A stretch of 64,000 nt of DNA from Cloeon dipterum (taxonomy: Eukaryota > Arthropoda > Insecta > Ephemeroptera > Baetidae): assembly GCF_949628265.1 (NCBI RefSeq), contig NC_088786.1:25875681-25939680 (forward strand), read 5' to 3'. The notes beneath the pieces were generated by a model. That model saw only the letters and a list, made by a program, of their open reading frames with translations. It was not told where the DNA came from and searched no databases. Shown in pieces: positions 14,063 through 26,675 of the stretch (position 1 is its first letter; each line of letters opens with the position of its first letter). The translations under genes were made by a program, and so were the position numbers.

Positions 14063-16315
14063 GTGCTTTCTGCCGGGCTGGATTAAGCGCCGTCGCCGCT
14101 CCATACGTGATGTTTGAGCTATCCTCGGTGCATTTAGCGAAAAGATTTATTGCGCTTGAGACGCTTTCAAATTAGCCGAGGACGTGGGAATTTCATTCTC
14201 TGCTCTCTCATCGCCCGCTCTCTCGACTAATAGCCTCGCGTGGATTTGATGCTAGACTGACTCTCGAGCCCCGTTACTGCATCATCGACCAATCTCCTCC
14301 CCCTAATTGGGGGAGAATAATCACCCTAAACGTCAGCACTTCCTTCGAGAGGTTTGCCAGCAATCTCTTCCGTGTGTGCGGTCTTCTCGCAGATAAAGAA
14401 CTTTTGACCCGAAGCAGAAATGAGTTTTTTAATGTGAAATCTTTTCCTTGCCCCTTGTCACAGCTATAGCAATTTTCTCGACGCCGTTTGCGGCAAAAAG
14501 AAGGGCTACTTCATTCTCCGCAAACAAACGCGACTCTCCACCAGTGGCGGAGAAAACAATTCGACTCTGGGCGCCCTCGTCCCTGAATATTCGTTGTAGC
14601 AGAAAGAGAAAGAGAGAGGCAGAAGCAGAGAGCGCGTTCTCAATTATTAATAAAATCAATAGCCGGCGAGGCGCACAGTTTATTAATTTCGGTTGATTGT
14701 CGCTCATCCAATGAAATCGCGCCAGCCAGTCGGCCGGCAGTCGGCGGCGCTGTTTTGGACGTTTCAATTTTAATTGAGCAGGGTCAGACGCCGCATCCGC
14801 AGCATTTGACTTGCGGTGCCGATGCGCCGCCGAGCCGGCGAGAGAGCGGGCGGTGCGGCTGCTGCTGCTGCGATGCTGCGAGCGAGAGGCAGCATCTGCC
14901 CGCCGTCATAAAGAACGTTTTATTGCTATGTGCTGTATCGATTTAAACATTAGAGGCCCGATATCATCGCCACCGAGTGTTGTTTGAACGTCAATAATTT
15001 TATTAAGCGGCGCAGAGAGAACGAACGCCGTGCGGAATTAACCCCGCGGCAGTAGACGCGGGCGCGCGATTACGTGGATGGATGGGCGCCAATGCCATCT
15101 ATCAGCCGCGCCCCTCACTCCCCTGATTAATTAATTAATTGACCGAGAGATCGAAACAATGGCTGCGCTGAGCTGCGACTTGAGATTCAGTAAGAGAGAG
15201 AGCCAAGCGAGCAGAGAAGAGTTAAACGCCGGCAGGGCAAACCACTACGCTAATTTTTCAAATTGATGATTGTTTAAAAAATGTGTAAAACTTAATTTCT
15301 GATTTATATTTCTGGCTTGAGAAATTCTAATAATGTTCTTAATACATAAAAAAGTGTCAGAAGCTTTTTTTCTTATTCGTACACAGAAAAAAATAATGAT
15401 GGAAGCCGTTACAAGCGTATCTTGTAAAAATACGTCTATTATTATATATAAATAGCAGAAAGTTTGGTTGACCATCGCGAATCGCAGGCGTTTTATAAAT
15501 TTCAGGCATATTCTGAGAGAAACTAATGAGCTGTTTATATGTGACTTAATTTAAACTGGCTCCCTCTTTTGGGCAAGGAAAATCATATTAGTTTGCTGAC
15601 AAATTAATCTGTGTCTGCAAGGTCATTTGCAAGTCTAGATTTAAAATATCGTTTATTGTGGCAATCAATTGACTGTTGAATCTAACAAACGCTTATACAT
15701 ATTTGTAGTTCTCATTTACAAGAAAATTATGTGGTTCATGCAAAAATTGTGTTTGTTGTTGTCGTCTGATTTTTTTTAATTCTGTTAATGCTCCAACTTT
15801 TTACTGTAAATGAGCTTCAGTAATTTGCTTACTGCATGGACGTTTAAGAAAAAATTCTCCCATCTGTAAATTCCAGGAAAAAAAATCGTTCTCACAAAGC
15901 CCTCCTAAATTTGTTTTCCCTTCCTCGTGCAAGTTCTTTTTTCCGCAAAGTGAGTTTTTAATTGATTCTTTTAAACGTTGCGGAAAAATGTTTAGCCAAC
16001 AAGAAGCTCAAACACAACCGCGGCTCGCGCGCTGCACCTTGGCACACACAAATCCTTTGACGAATTTGCATAATGGAACGCTTTTCCCAAAGTTGGATCC
16101 CCCTCAAGCAAGCGTTCGGTGTAGTCGGCAGCGTTTGTGTCGCCGCTCCGCGTAATGATCCCCCTTTACGAGCCGATTCAGGGGCGAAAGGAGAAGTTAA
16201 ACGTTTTAGCTCTCTCGCTCCACTCTCGGGCCGCTAGCTAGCTCGCTACACTCGCACAGGAAGGTTATCATCATCATGACACGTTTGCTATCGATTTTAC
16301 AATTTGTAAGGTCGT

Positions 16316-16318
<3 letters not shown>

Positions 16319-16346
<28 letters not shown>
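16319..16346 (+). repeat. (AG)n microsatellite
   Basis: Fourteen consecutive AG units, the longest dinucleotide run in the window. A second G-rich array of four GGGC-type units follows at 16403-16417. Confidence 0.9.
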
Positions 16347-16348
<2 letters not shown>

Positions 16349-19300
16349 CTAAATTTCGCTGCGCCGCCATGATTTATGTGCCCTCTCGCATCATCCCCGA
16401 GCGGGCGGGCGGGCGGGAGAGCCAGCCAGGCAGCAAGCAGCGTTTTATGTACACCGAATAACACCCTCAGCAGTCGCTCTGCCGCCGCTGCTGCTGCTGC
16501 CACTTTTTGTACACATAAAGGAAAAGCACTTTACACGCTAGTGATGTGGAGGCGGCGGTGGCGACGACGGCGGCGTCGAGGCATTTTCATGCCATTTAAA
16601 CTTTTGCCAAGTAATTGCGCCGCGCGCACTTGCCACACGCACAAAATAGCATAACTCGAGCGCGGCGCGACTTTGCCATTGCCTCTCGCAGCTTTGATTC
16701 GCTTGTTAGGGGCGTGATTAACACTTCGATTTGCTGAGTTTGCCGCTTAACCCTTCTCTGAATTGTGAGAGGAGATTAAGGGTTTTCAAAACTGACGCTG
16801 CAATTAGTACCTAAGCCCTGAAATAAATAACAATATATGGGATTGGTATTTTGTAACATCGGTGCTGCTAATCGTTATCTCTTTTGATATACATTTTCAG
16901 AGACAAATATTTTATCGATGCTGGGCTGTCTAAAATAAAAGAGCTAATCGGAAGGATAATTTATGTAAAAACTTCTTGATCCTTAACCATGCAAGTCTTA
17001 CAGTAAGTTTTAAAAAGAAATTCATCTCAATAATGGGTGAACAAAGCTAGTTGCATAGTTTCGAAAAGGATATAACAACAAATCCTCAATATTGATAAAT
17101 TTCTACAGGTGTACAACTTTAAAAAATGTTTATTTTAACTTTTATAACTGTTTCACTAGCTTCTTAAAATATAACAGCGAATATCTCAATTTCTACCCAC
17201 ATTCATTTGAATTTCAAAGTTATTTTTATTTAAATTTGGGTTTTGGTCGGAAATACCACTCCATATTTAAATAAAAAAAGTGCTTTCCCGACGTAAAGGA
17301 GCTACGGAGTGAAATTTAATTCTCGGCTTGCTCGACTTGCGTGTATGCGTGCTGGAATTCGTCATAATTTTGGCCGGTAATTTATGGCGCTGGGAGTCAA
17401 GAGTTCGCATTAAAAACAAATACGTCGTGCCGGCAGGGCGGACCGCGAGCCGAATACAATATATTATTTATTTATTGCTCTTGCCGAGTCATTGCCAGTC
17501 AATACCACCCAGCGGCGAGAGCGCGCACCGAATTATTATAATTTTTCGAATCACATTATTCTACCCACGCGCGCCTTCTCGTGTCAAAAGCTTTTCCAGT
17601 CGTCAAATATGGTCACGAATGAAGCCGGAACTTTTAGCGAGAGTGCATCAAATTAATTTTTCACCAGCGCACTTCCACAAGAGGCGAAAAAATCAATCGC
17701 TCTGCAAGCTGGGAACTGAGAGAAAGAGAGATGCTCTAGCCGACCACCCAACGAGAGACCGCGCGCATTTTAATCTATAAAATATGGGTCGCCAGCACAC
17801 GGGATTTGCATTTTTATAGCCTGTCAAAAACAAGCCGTCCGCGAATCACTTATGAATTCAATCATTGTTGAATGTATTAATAAAACAATGCTTTCATTCA
17901 ATGAAAATGTTTACCATCGCGTCTTCCAACTCGTCATTTAATGTTCGCCGCGTCCCGGGAGATACGAATCGAGTTTGTTTACTAAACAAAAAACAAACTA
18001 TTTACTCTGTTGATGGGAAACTTTATTTTCCCAACAGAAACGTGCAGTTGCTAAGTGGACGTAATGTGGCGTTGTTGAGTTGAGACAATTTTTCGCTCAA
18101 ATCCCTGGCGCAATTTCTCTTCGCTGCTGCGAGATGAATCACCTCCATGGTTGTCGAAGAAGTTCCGAGAAGGCCGGCACATTACGTCCACGTCTGCGTG
18201 GCTCTGATAAATTGCAATTAACATTTCAAAATTGCTTGCAACACGCGAGCAGCGCTAATGAATATCGAGCTGCAGGGCGGGCTGCTGGAAAGAAAAGAGG
18301 AACATGTTGCATCATTATTTCCATTATTACTGCCTCGGCTGAATTAAGTGATGAAGATTAATGTATTTGCATTGCTGTGCGGTGATTAAATTACCATTAG
18401 GCGCCACATTAGGAGAGGCGAGCGAGCAGCCCCTCTCTGCCGCCCCAGCACGCCCAGCGCAATGAATAGTAAATAAGTTGCGCGAATTAAAGCCGAGAGC
18501 CATTTGAATTTTTGTGCGCCAGGTGCGGCTCGGCTCTCGCGATTTCGAGCCCGCAAAAACAAATTCCGCCTCTTCCGCCAGCCAAAGCGAAGAAGTTGGC
18601 GGCTCTGGTGGGATTATGCAAACAAGCATGATCGAGACCAGTTTGACGCCGATTTGTGCTCCGCACGAGGAAAATGGAGGCAGGAAAATGTTTCCACCTC
18701 GGTGAGAGGATTATACGAAATTTGTTTTCGGCCCGGCTGCCAACTTCTTTTCTTGAGTTCATCGACTCAAAGGCGTTCGCCAAAAAAAGAGGAAAAGGAG
18801 GACTGTATCTATTTATTTATATTCTCGAAAGGATACGGATCGTTTTAATCCGCAGAAGAAGCCGAAAAATATCATCAGTCATTTTTCCCATTTCGCGCAA
18901 TCCACCATCTATCTGCCGGCCGCGGCAACAAAGCCAATTTTTATTTACCGCAGACATCCAGCGCAGAAAACACAATATCTGCCGCCGCGCTCTTTGATCG
19001 AGGATCGAGGCTTTCTTCCTCCTCATTCTCCTTCCTATCCAGCTCTGCTCGCAGAAATAAAATCGGCGAACGAAAAAAACTTCTTCTGTGATCTCGGTTT
19101 GGACGAAATAGAAAAAGAGCGGAACGGGCGCGGCGGAATCAAAACATGATTGCAACGCGCAAGATTAAGGTTCTCTTTCTCTTTTGCTCTCTAATCTGTT
19201 CGCCCCTCGCCCGCCCGCGCCAACCTAGCCGAAGAAGAAAGAACACGCTTACATGAGCGGATGCTGCGCAGCACACAACATACCCACTCACATTTGAACT

Positions 19301-19961
19301 GCTTATACACATTTCCGATAAACCCTCTTTCATGACAACTTAGCAAATCCCTTATCAAAAGTCTCTTGCTCGCTTCGAGCCCGCCACGCCACGCCACCGG
19401 CCGTCTCTCGCACGTCAAAAGTGGTATGCAGCCTGCACTGCGCGAGTGTCCGACCGGTTGCATACCGTTAGCTCTATGGGCTTGAACAGCAAAACGTCCA
19501 TTCTGAGTCGCGTAAATTATATGTTCCGGCAATGATTGAATTTGAAATGGGGGAGGTGGGGGCTGCTCAAAATTTTCAGAAGGTCTGTTTGAAGAAATAT
19601 ACCGTTCTTTACGTTTTATTTTACAAAAATTCCTTTGCAAAATCGTATCTAGAAATAAAAATCAAATCACAAGAAAAGTTAGAATAAATAGCTAGCCAAC
19701 ATAAGCTATTTTAAAGATTGAAAACGTTTAGCAATAAAAAATTTATTTCAGCCCTGTTAAAGAAACCCCTTGTGCACTGCCTGTAAAGATATTATGCGTA
19801 GGCAAATCTGAAACGCGATTTGTCTCGCAAGCCACGTTTCTCCTTTCACGATGCAGCAGGAAAATCGCTCGCTGCCTGAAAGCGAAGCGGAGAGACGCTC
19901 ACCCTCCTTTAACTTTACAACTGTTCAAAGTCTTGCTACCGCTGCTGCTGCTGCTACTGCA

Positions 19962-20136
19962 AGAGAGAGAGAGAGAGAGAGAGAGCCACACGTTGACGTC
20001 GGCAGGCAGCAAAGATATTTTCCCGTTTTTCCGCTGCGCGCCTGCCGTTCGATTTATCCCGAGGCTGGCGATTTTCTTTCTCTTTGCTGAACACGCTCCT
20101 TTTTCTTCTTCCTCTCTCTCTCTCTCTCTCTCTCTC
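19962..20136. repeat. (AG)n and (CT)n arrays facing each other
   Basis: An (AG)12-type array at 19962-19985 is followed about 125 bp later by a (CT)12-type array at 20112-20136. On one strand these are perfectly complementary, so they form an inverted repeat of low-complexity sequence that could fold into a hairpin or H-DNA-like structure. Confidence 0.8.
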
Positions 20137-21088
20137 CGGCCGCTCGGCTTGCTCGCTCGCTCGCCCGGTTCGCTGCTTGTTTGTGGGTCTGTTCGCAGTT
20201 TGTGGCAGCCGGAATGACGTGAAGTTGCTGATGTAAACTCGCAGGCGCATGAGGCACCGCATACAAATCAGCCACTTTTTACGGTCATTTCAATAATAAA
20301 AGCGGCCAAGCCTTACAGTTGTTCGGGCCTCTCCGCTCCGAATTTCCGGCCGTAGCATCTCGATCGCACGTACACGCGCTGCTCTCGGCTAATTTGCCTG
20401 TGGAGAGCCATAACAGCAGGAGCTGCTGACATCGGGGTTGGGGCCGCTAAAACGTCCTCGGGGTTTGAACTGACGTGCCGTTTAACAGCCACGCATCACG
20501 GCACTTAATTGATGTTTTTGCTTTTTCACGCGCTCAAAATTTGTATTTCGGTTTGTCGGTGTTTTTTTAAAGGGTACATTTTCAGTGGCTCTGAGAGAAA
20601 TGAAATATTCACTCAATATTGATCTCGAAATCAGAGGTCTCGCTCGAGTGGATTTACGTCCCTGGCAGAGCCCGAAATAGCGTAAATAACGGCCGGCTCC
20701 TTCAAGTTTATACTGCAGGCTGCGTTTTACGAGCTTTAAATTCGGTCACACGCTCTGGGTTATTTAATTTTTTGAAATGTCTCCAGCAACATTTTAAGAG
20801 GCAATAAAAGTTGCGCTAATGCACTGTGTGGCCACTCTCCCTGCGCCTTTCCTCTTTCCTCCTCCTCCTCCGCAAAAAAGAGTGCGCAGATAAAAAGGAG
20901 CGGCCAGCACCAGCGGCGGAGGCGGCGGAACATTTTATTTGTTCTCGTCCCCGTGCCGCGTCCCCCTTTTCGCCGCGGGCAATCTCTGGCGTACGCTCCA
21001 TCAATCGAAAAGTGCAAGCAAAGGAAAAGAAGTCCGATTCCCGCTGCGGTAAATCGGCGCAGCCTGTAAATAAAGCGGCCGGCCGGGC

Positions 21089-21132
21089 TGCGAGCGAGCG
21101 AGCGAGCGAGTGAGCCAGCCAGCCAGCCAGGC
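21089..21132. repeat. (GCGA)n-(GCCA)n tetranucleotide array
   Basis: Tandem GCGA units change to GCCA units in the middle of the array. It resembles the CCAT/CCGT array at 7.5 kb and reflects the microsatellite density of this region. Confidence 0.8.
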
Positions 21133-21675
21133 GGTGAGAGAATATAATCTCTCGGAAATCTAGTAACTGGAACACTTGCTCGCGTAAGCCACTCGATTGG
21201 GCTCACGAGGGTGGAAATCGGGATCGTTGCCGAGTGTCTGAAGAAACCATTAGAGAAGACACGGAGCTACGGACGTGTTGACTCTTTAATTGAAAGCCAT
21301 GTTACGAACCTCGCTCGGCTCGCATTCAAATTAGCGGAAAAAGCAGCGAGCAGCGTCAGCAAGTCGGTCGTTGCCAGCAAGCAGTGTGTGTGCGAGTTTT
21401 AATCGCTCTTTGTTGCTGCTGCTGCGCAAGATTAAATGGAGTTGTTAGCCTGGGGAGGCAATTATCATCACCCCAGCCGGAGCTACCTGCTGAGTTGGAG
21501 TTTGTCGGTAGCATTCAGCGGGCAAAAGCGGGCAGGCGAGCTGAATACCTTGATCTGCACACGGGGCTGCGCTGCTTCGGTGTATACGTGCTGTTTACTG
21601 CTTCCTTATTCGCAGCAGGCTGTGAGTTAGAGGCATTATATCGACCCGACCACTTTATACTCTCTCTCACTCACT

Positions 21676-21758
21676 CGCGCGCGCACACACACACATACTC
21701 CCATAATATGGCTTTATTGCTGTAACAATATTATACTGTGTGTGTGTGTGTGTGTGTG
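21676..21758. repeat. CG/CA tract and (TG)n tract
   Basis: Alternating purine-pyrimidine sequence: CGCGCGCG running into CACACA at 21676-21695, then (TG)11 at 21737-21758. Both are classic Z-DNA-forming sequences, and the CA and TG parts are mutually complementary. Confidence 0.75.
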
Positions 21759-23999
21759 CCCGCGCGCTTCTCGGCTATTACGACTCTCGCCGCACCGACA
21801 ATTTACGAGCAGCGCCACCCGTCGATGATAAAAATGTAAATAACGGCCTGCACAAACACACGCGCGCAGATACAAAATGCACCCATTTTGCCAAACGCAG
21901 ACAAATGCTGCCAAAAACCGCGCCCGACCGACCGGCTTCATGTCGATGAACGCTGCGTTCAGCGCCGCCGCCACCACCACTGCTGTTGCTGCTGCTGTGC
22001 CACTTATTATTACATTTTGATTCGCACGACGAGCTCGGTTATTACTCGCTTTTTAAAAAAGGGGTGAAAGCGCGGGTCGTTCGTTTTGCACAGCGGTTTA
22101 GCGCGCTTATTTACTTTGGCAAGCTCACTCGCTCGATCGTTCGCACAAAAAAACGACAGTAAAATGGAAATGGGCGTCTACCGCGAAATTAGTTCAACTC
22201 AATGAAAATTGTTTCGATTGACAGGATTTTGGCTATGGGGGATTTGAAAAGATTGTATAATTTTTATTCGTTTGGACCCTTAGCAGCGTTTCTTTTATCA
22301 TGTTATGCTTCAAAGAAAGTGATATTTGTTTTTGACAGTAACCTTATTTAATTTTAAATTTATAAAAGGATTAAAATTTGCATTGATCTGCTCTTCTATA
22401 AATGGGGTATTAAAAAGAATGTTTTTACCGCGAAAAAAGCGTTTACATTTAAAACAGCAGGTTGCTGAATTCTGATTAATTAACACGAACAAAAAATTTT
22501 ATGCGACAATTAGGGAAAATTGTCACCTTTCAATGTTAAAATTTTTATCTTACTGTTGTTAACAACTATTAGTGTGACTTGCGCATCATATTTATTTTGA
22601 TCTGTTCTTGAATTTGAATGCAAATGTTATTCATCTTGCCTTATTAAATTTTGACTAACTTTATTCCATGATTTTATTAAAAGATGCAAATGTGTTTGTT
22701 TCGAAGCGAATTTCGAGATATTGTTAATTCTATTCTTGAACAAAATTGAGCTCCAAAAACTCATTTTTCTTTCAAAGTAATAACATTTCTCCAATAACAG
22801 TCCAAATCACATTTTAATATAAATGTCAAGTATATTACATAAAGGAGAAAAGGCTTTGGTAGTGTTAGTGAGCAAGTCACTGAAACTCTTGGACACGATA
22901 ATTACAAAAAAAATATTGCTTCTACCCCGACCACTCGCCACATTACAGCCTTAATTTTCTGGGAGGGCGGGAGGGGATTCCACTGTTGCACTATTCAAAA
23001 CGAGTATGAGTGAGTGCCGAGGTCGGTGCGCGCTCTTGGTGGAATTGAGCTGACGCTCGCCGTCCGAATTTCGCATTACTCGGCCGACCATCATTCTTGC
23101 CACCGCTTAATAATTAATAATGATAAATCATTCGACTGAACAAAAAGCTCATTAATTTGGAATCTAACACAAATTTGGAAATTTTCCACCCACACAACCC
23201 AGCAGTTATGACTCGAGACATTTTTATGATTCATATCTGAAATGGTGATGGAGCTTGGAAAGGACTATATAATATAATATTCCTGATAAGGCAGCCGTAA
23301 TAGCCAGAGTTCATTAACTCACGCGATCCGTTTAGCGCCATCACAGCGCACTTAATTATCCGTCAAACTCGCAGTGATGTATTTTGCCCTCGCGTTGGCG
23401 CAGATCTTTGACACCGCACTCGCTCTAATTCGACCGCAAATCCCGCCGCTGCAGCGCTGCACACATCCAGTTTCGATTTTGCCTGCAATTTAATCCGTCT
23501 AATAAAAGTAATTCCTCTCGGCTGGACGCAAATTCCATTGAGAGCACGCTGACGAGATAACAATGTAAAATGTGTGCGTGTGTTGTTTGTCGGCGGCCGA
23601 GAGTTACATAATTATGTGCCAGCCGAGCAGGCAGCCAGGCCGGCAGTGAGCGAGCGACCGAGCAAGCAGGCAATCAAAGCATCCTTAATGGCACTCGGCG
23701 CTTAAGCGAGGGTGGAATTAACCCCGGCCAACCCCTAATGGGGTGCCACGTCATTAAGCGCAATGTGCTTAGCCTAATTGAATCTGCCCGGCCGCCCGGC
23801 CGCGCTAGCAAATTGCTAATTGGCTCGCTGCAAGAGCTCCTTTCCGCGAGTCGCGCGCGTTTAAATGCCGATTCGCGCACAAAATTCATTTTCCGCCCCT
23901 TTTGTTTTGTCTACCCCGAGCGTTATGAGTGGAAAGAAAGAACCGCCAGCATTCTTTGCCCCTTTTTTTAACGAGTGTCACTCTTTTATGCTGTTGCAG

Positions 24000-25784
24000 G
24001 TGAAGATCTGGTTCCAAAATCGACGCACCAAGTGGAAGAAGCAGGACAACATCAGCAACGCCGAAGCTGCCGAGCACAAAAACCTGCACTCGGGCGGCAA
24101 GGAGAAGAGCAAGCAGAAGTCGAAGCCGAAGAACGACGCCGGCGAGGATCTGTCGCGCATCTCGAGCAGCTCCGAGCACGAGAGCCGCAGCGTAGCCGGA
24201 CACAGCGAGAGTTCGCGCGCGGCTGACCACGCGGCCACCAATGGCCGCGAGGGTGACGGCGAGGATGACGATATGGACGACCCTAGCAGTCCTTCTGGCA
24301 AACTCATCATCGACACTGACATGTGAGAAGATTTTCTTACCGCTTTTTATCTTTGTCATCTGAAAAATGCCCCTAAATGAATTAGTTTTTTTTACCTAAA
24401 TCTACAAATGTCAACATATGTTTATTTACAGTTTATTTAAATTGAAACCATTTAACATTGACTGTTTTGGAAACTGATTTTTAAAATATGTGTCGGATAT
24501 TATCAACAGTTGATGTTTTCTACAGCCTATACGGCATTTGCGTTGCCTAAAATGAATTGGCCCCATCATTTTTACAGTCTTTGACCTTAAGTTATAAATC
24601 TTTGCTCTCCGTTTAACATATTAAATTTGCTGCTGAATATAATGCCAATGAGGTCTGGGATTGGCCGACATTGCAGTGCAGGATTAATTTTTTTGGCTCG
24701 TTTCTAATGAATTTTTCTAATTATATATCAAATTCCTGGACGTCCAATCTCGGGAAATACTTGATTCCATCTTGAGATTAATTTTTCCTTTTATTCATTA
24801 TTTTAAAAATTTATTTCCGGCCTAGGCCAATTTCCCAAAATTGTAATAACATCAATCGCATCAATTCAATAATAATGGAACTCGATAAGAAATTTTGAAA
24901 TTAAACTATCTCCTAGAATTATAAAACTTTTAAAAAATAAATAGGGAAAAATTTTCTACACTCACATATTATGCTACTCAATTTATGAGACCACCGGATA
25001 ACTTTTTTCCATTTGTTCTATATTTTTTGTGTGAAATATTTGTTTCATCTATGATTGAAAGAAGGGTTCAGACAGAATACAAGTTCTATATTAATTTTGC
25101 AAAATTCAAACAGATTTACACAAAATGAATTAAAAAATGGCCACGGAAAGTTATTACCTGTTTTAGGAGGAAATTTAAACTGCCTATATAGTAAACAAAC
25201 AATGATTTAACGTTTTGTACGAATGTAAATTAATCGCGTAATTGGAGGATCGACATTTCCTCGTTCTAAAAAACTTCATTTCAACTGATATTTTTTAATT
25301 AAAGCTTTTAGAGTTGCTTTTGTTCGGGTCTTTTAGCAAAAATTTTTAAAACAAATAACTGTTATTTCCATTGTTGTTTTGTCAGAAAGGGTTTTAAAAT
25401 AAAATAAATTTTCAGGATGGACGCAGATGGACCATCGGACATCCCTGTTGGCCAAATGGAGGCCGTGACTGCCGGCGGTGCTGGCAAGCTGGGCGGCGAC
25501 CGCGCTGCCACAGTGCCATCTCCGGCGCCGGGAAAGACTCCGGTGGCGCCCTCGTTGCCCATGATCACCTCCGTCTCGGCAGTCGGCCCCATTTCCGGCT
25601 CGCCAGGTAGCGTGTACCTCAAGTCCCAGGGCAGCAGTCGCAATACTCACGAGCGCATTTCGTTGCAGGCGACGGAGAGGCTGTGCGCAGTTTGAAGATC
25701 AAAGTGGACCGGGTGGCGGAGCGGGCGGCCGAGGTTGCCCGGGTGCCCCCGGTCGCGTCCCCAGGCGGCCATCACAACAGCTAA
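24000..25784 (+). CDS. NK7.1: NK-type homeobox protein, 3' exons (partial; NK7.1-like)
   Basis: Exons read as 24000-24322, 25416-25606 and 25669-25784 (about 209 aa in the window). The first starts after a CAG acceptor in phase 0 with VKIWFQNRRTKWKKQDN, homeodomain residues 45-60 (recognition helix, with I47, Q50, N51). An intron between residues 44 and 45 is common in NK-class genes. The QDN ending followed by ISNAEAAEHK is what I recall for NK7.1; T54 rather than Y54 argues against Nkx2 types. A Lys-rich stretch and then an acidic Asp/Glu run follow. The homeodomain start and all N-terminal exons are absent. The last intron (62 bp, CAG|GTAGCG to TTGCAG) is inferred: if it is not removed, the frame stops at 25695. 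It is expected to be a nuclear DNA-binding regulator. A possible poly(A) signal AATAAA is at 26619-26624. The class is sure; the exact orthologue is moderately supported. Confidence 0.82.
24323..25415 (+). other. Intron of the homeobox gene (1.1 kb)
   Basis: AT-rich sequence between a strong donor (GTGAGAAG) and a TTTTCAG acceptor; the two exons join in frame through an ATG codon split 2+1. No other feature was seen inside. Confidence 0.75.
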
Positions 25785-26675
25785 CAAGCGGCCGGCTCCC
25801 GGCCGGCGAAGAGCAAGGCCAAGTCGGGAAGGCTGATCGTCAAAATCACGAGATCTCCCAGGCGCTGATCGCATCTCTGCTTTTACGCGCGCGTGTTACC
25901 GATCAAAGTTTTTATGCAGTGCCAATTACAACGTGTGTGACATTCATTTGACTCTCGACGAGAGGAAGCGACTCGGTGGCGATTTTACGAGTTTACCCTC
26001 ACAGGTTATCTGAGAAACAATATCCATACAATGTATTTTTATGTAAAACAAAAAGTGAAATTTCTGTATTGGAAAAAACTTTGTGTATTTTAAAGCAGGT
26101 TTTACGCACTACTGAAACAATGACGATCTTTGTTACCAATTGGAAATTGTTTTATTTAAATTTTTGTGAAAAGATGACAATGTTTCGGTAGTGTGCTTCG
26201 ATTGACTGTTTGTATCTTCTTGATGTGGTTGAGTCAATGGCGATGAGAATCTCTCCGGTTCAGATTTTCAAATGTGAGTATGTACATTATAAGATGGTTA
26301 ACATAATTACTACACACAGCAAACTGTACTACATGAGTAGAAATGATTGTCCCACAAATGCTATACGAATCCAAAGTTTTCTGTCAGGCGCCAAATTTGT
26401 ACCTAATTTGAGTGTTGCATGTTATTCCTTCAAGACAGAGAATTTCTACACGGTGCATTGAAAGTCTCTTATTACACTACTTAAATCTAATCATATGGGA
26501 AAGCATTACAAAATAGTTTGTTAAGTTGAAAACCACGAGTCATTTGTTGTTTTTCTTGTCAAAAAGGCGTCTGATCAAAATACACTGGCTGAGCTTTAAA
26601 ATGAAAAGTAACTTTGTAAATAAAAGTTAACTGGTATTCAATTGACGGTGTTTTCGTTTCTTAAAAGACTGCCTA

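Larger units (their letters stand above)
1..23999. other. 24 kb non-coding region before the homeobox exon
   Basis: No exon with convincing codon structure, splice sites or recognisable protein was found on either strand; open frames here are short and of low complexity. The region is a mosaic. GC-rich blocks (about 1-2.3, 3.4-5.3, 7.3-9.4, 10.1-15.2, 16-16.8, 17.3-19.6, 19.8-22.2 and 22.9-24 kb) carry CpG, GA/CT and GCN repeats and many TTAATTA-type motifs. AT-rich blocks separate them. Since the exon at 24,000 begins inside a homeodomain with an intron acceptor, this DNA is most simply the large last-homeobox intron and/or cis-regulatory DNA of that gene. The exon with the N-terminal homeodomain half was not found here and may lie before base 1. 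Confidence 0.6.

Noticed and set aside
18504..19155. Overlapping frames over 100 codons on both strands
   Set aside because: GC-rich purine-biased sequence opens several frames at once; none looks like a protein family.
23886..24359. Long minus-strand frames opposite the homeobox exon
   Set aside because: They are shadows of the GC-rich coding exon on the other strand; the plus strand encodes an unmistakable homeodomain.
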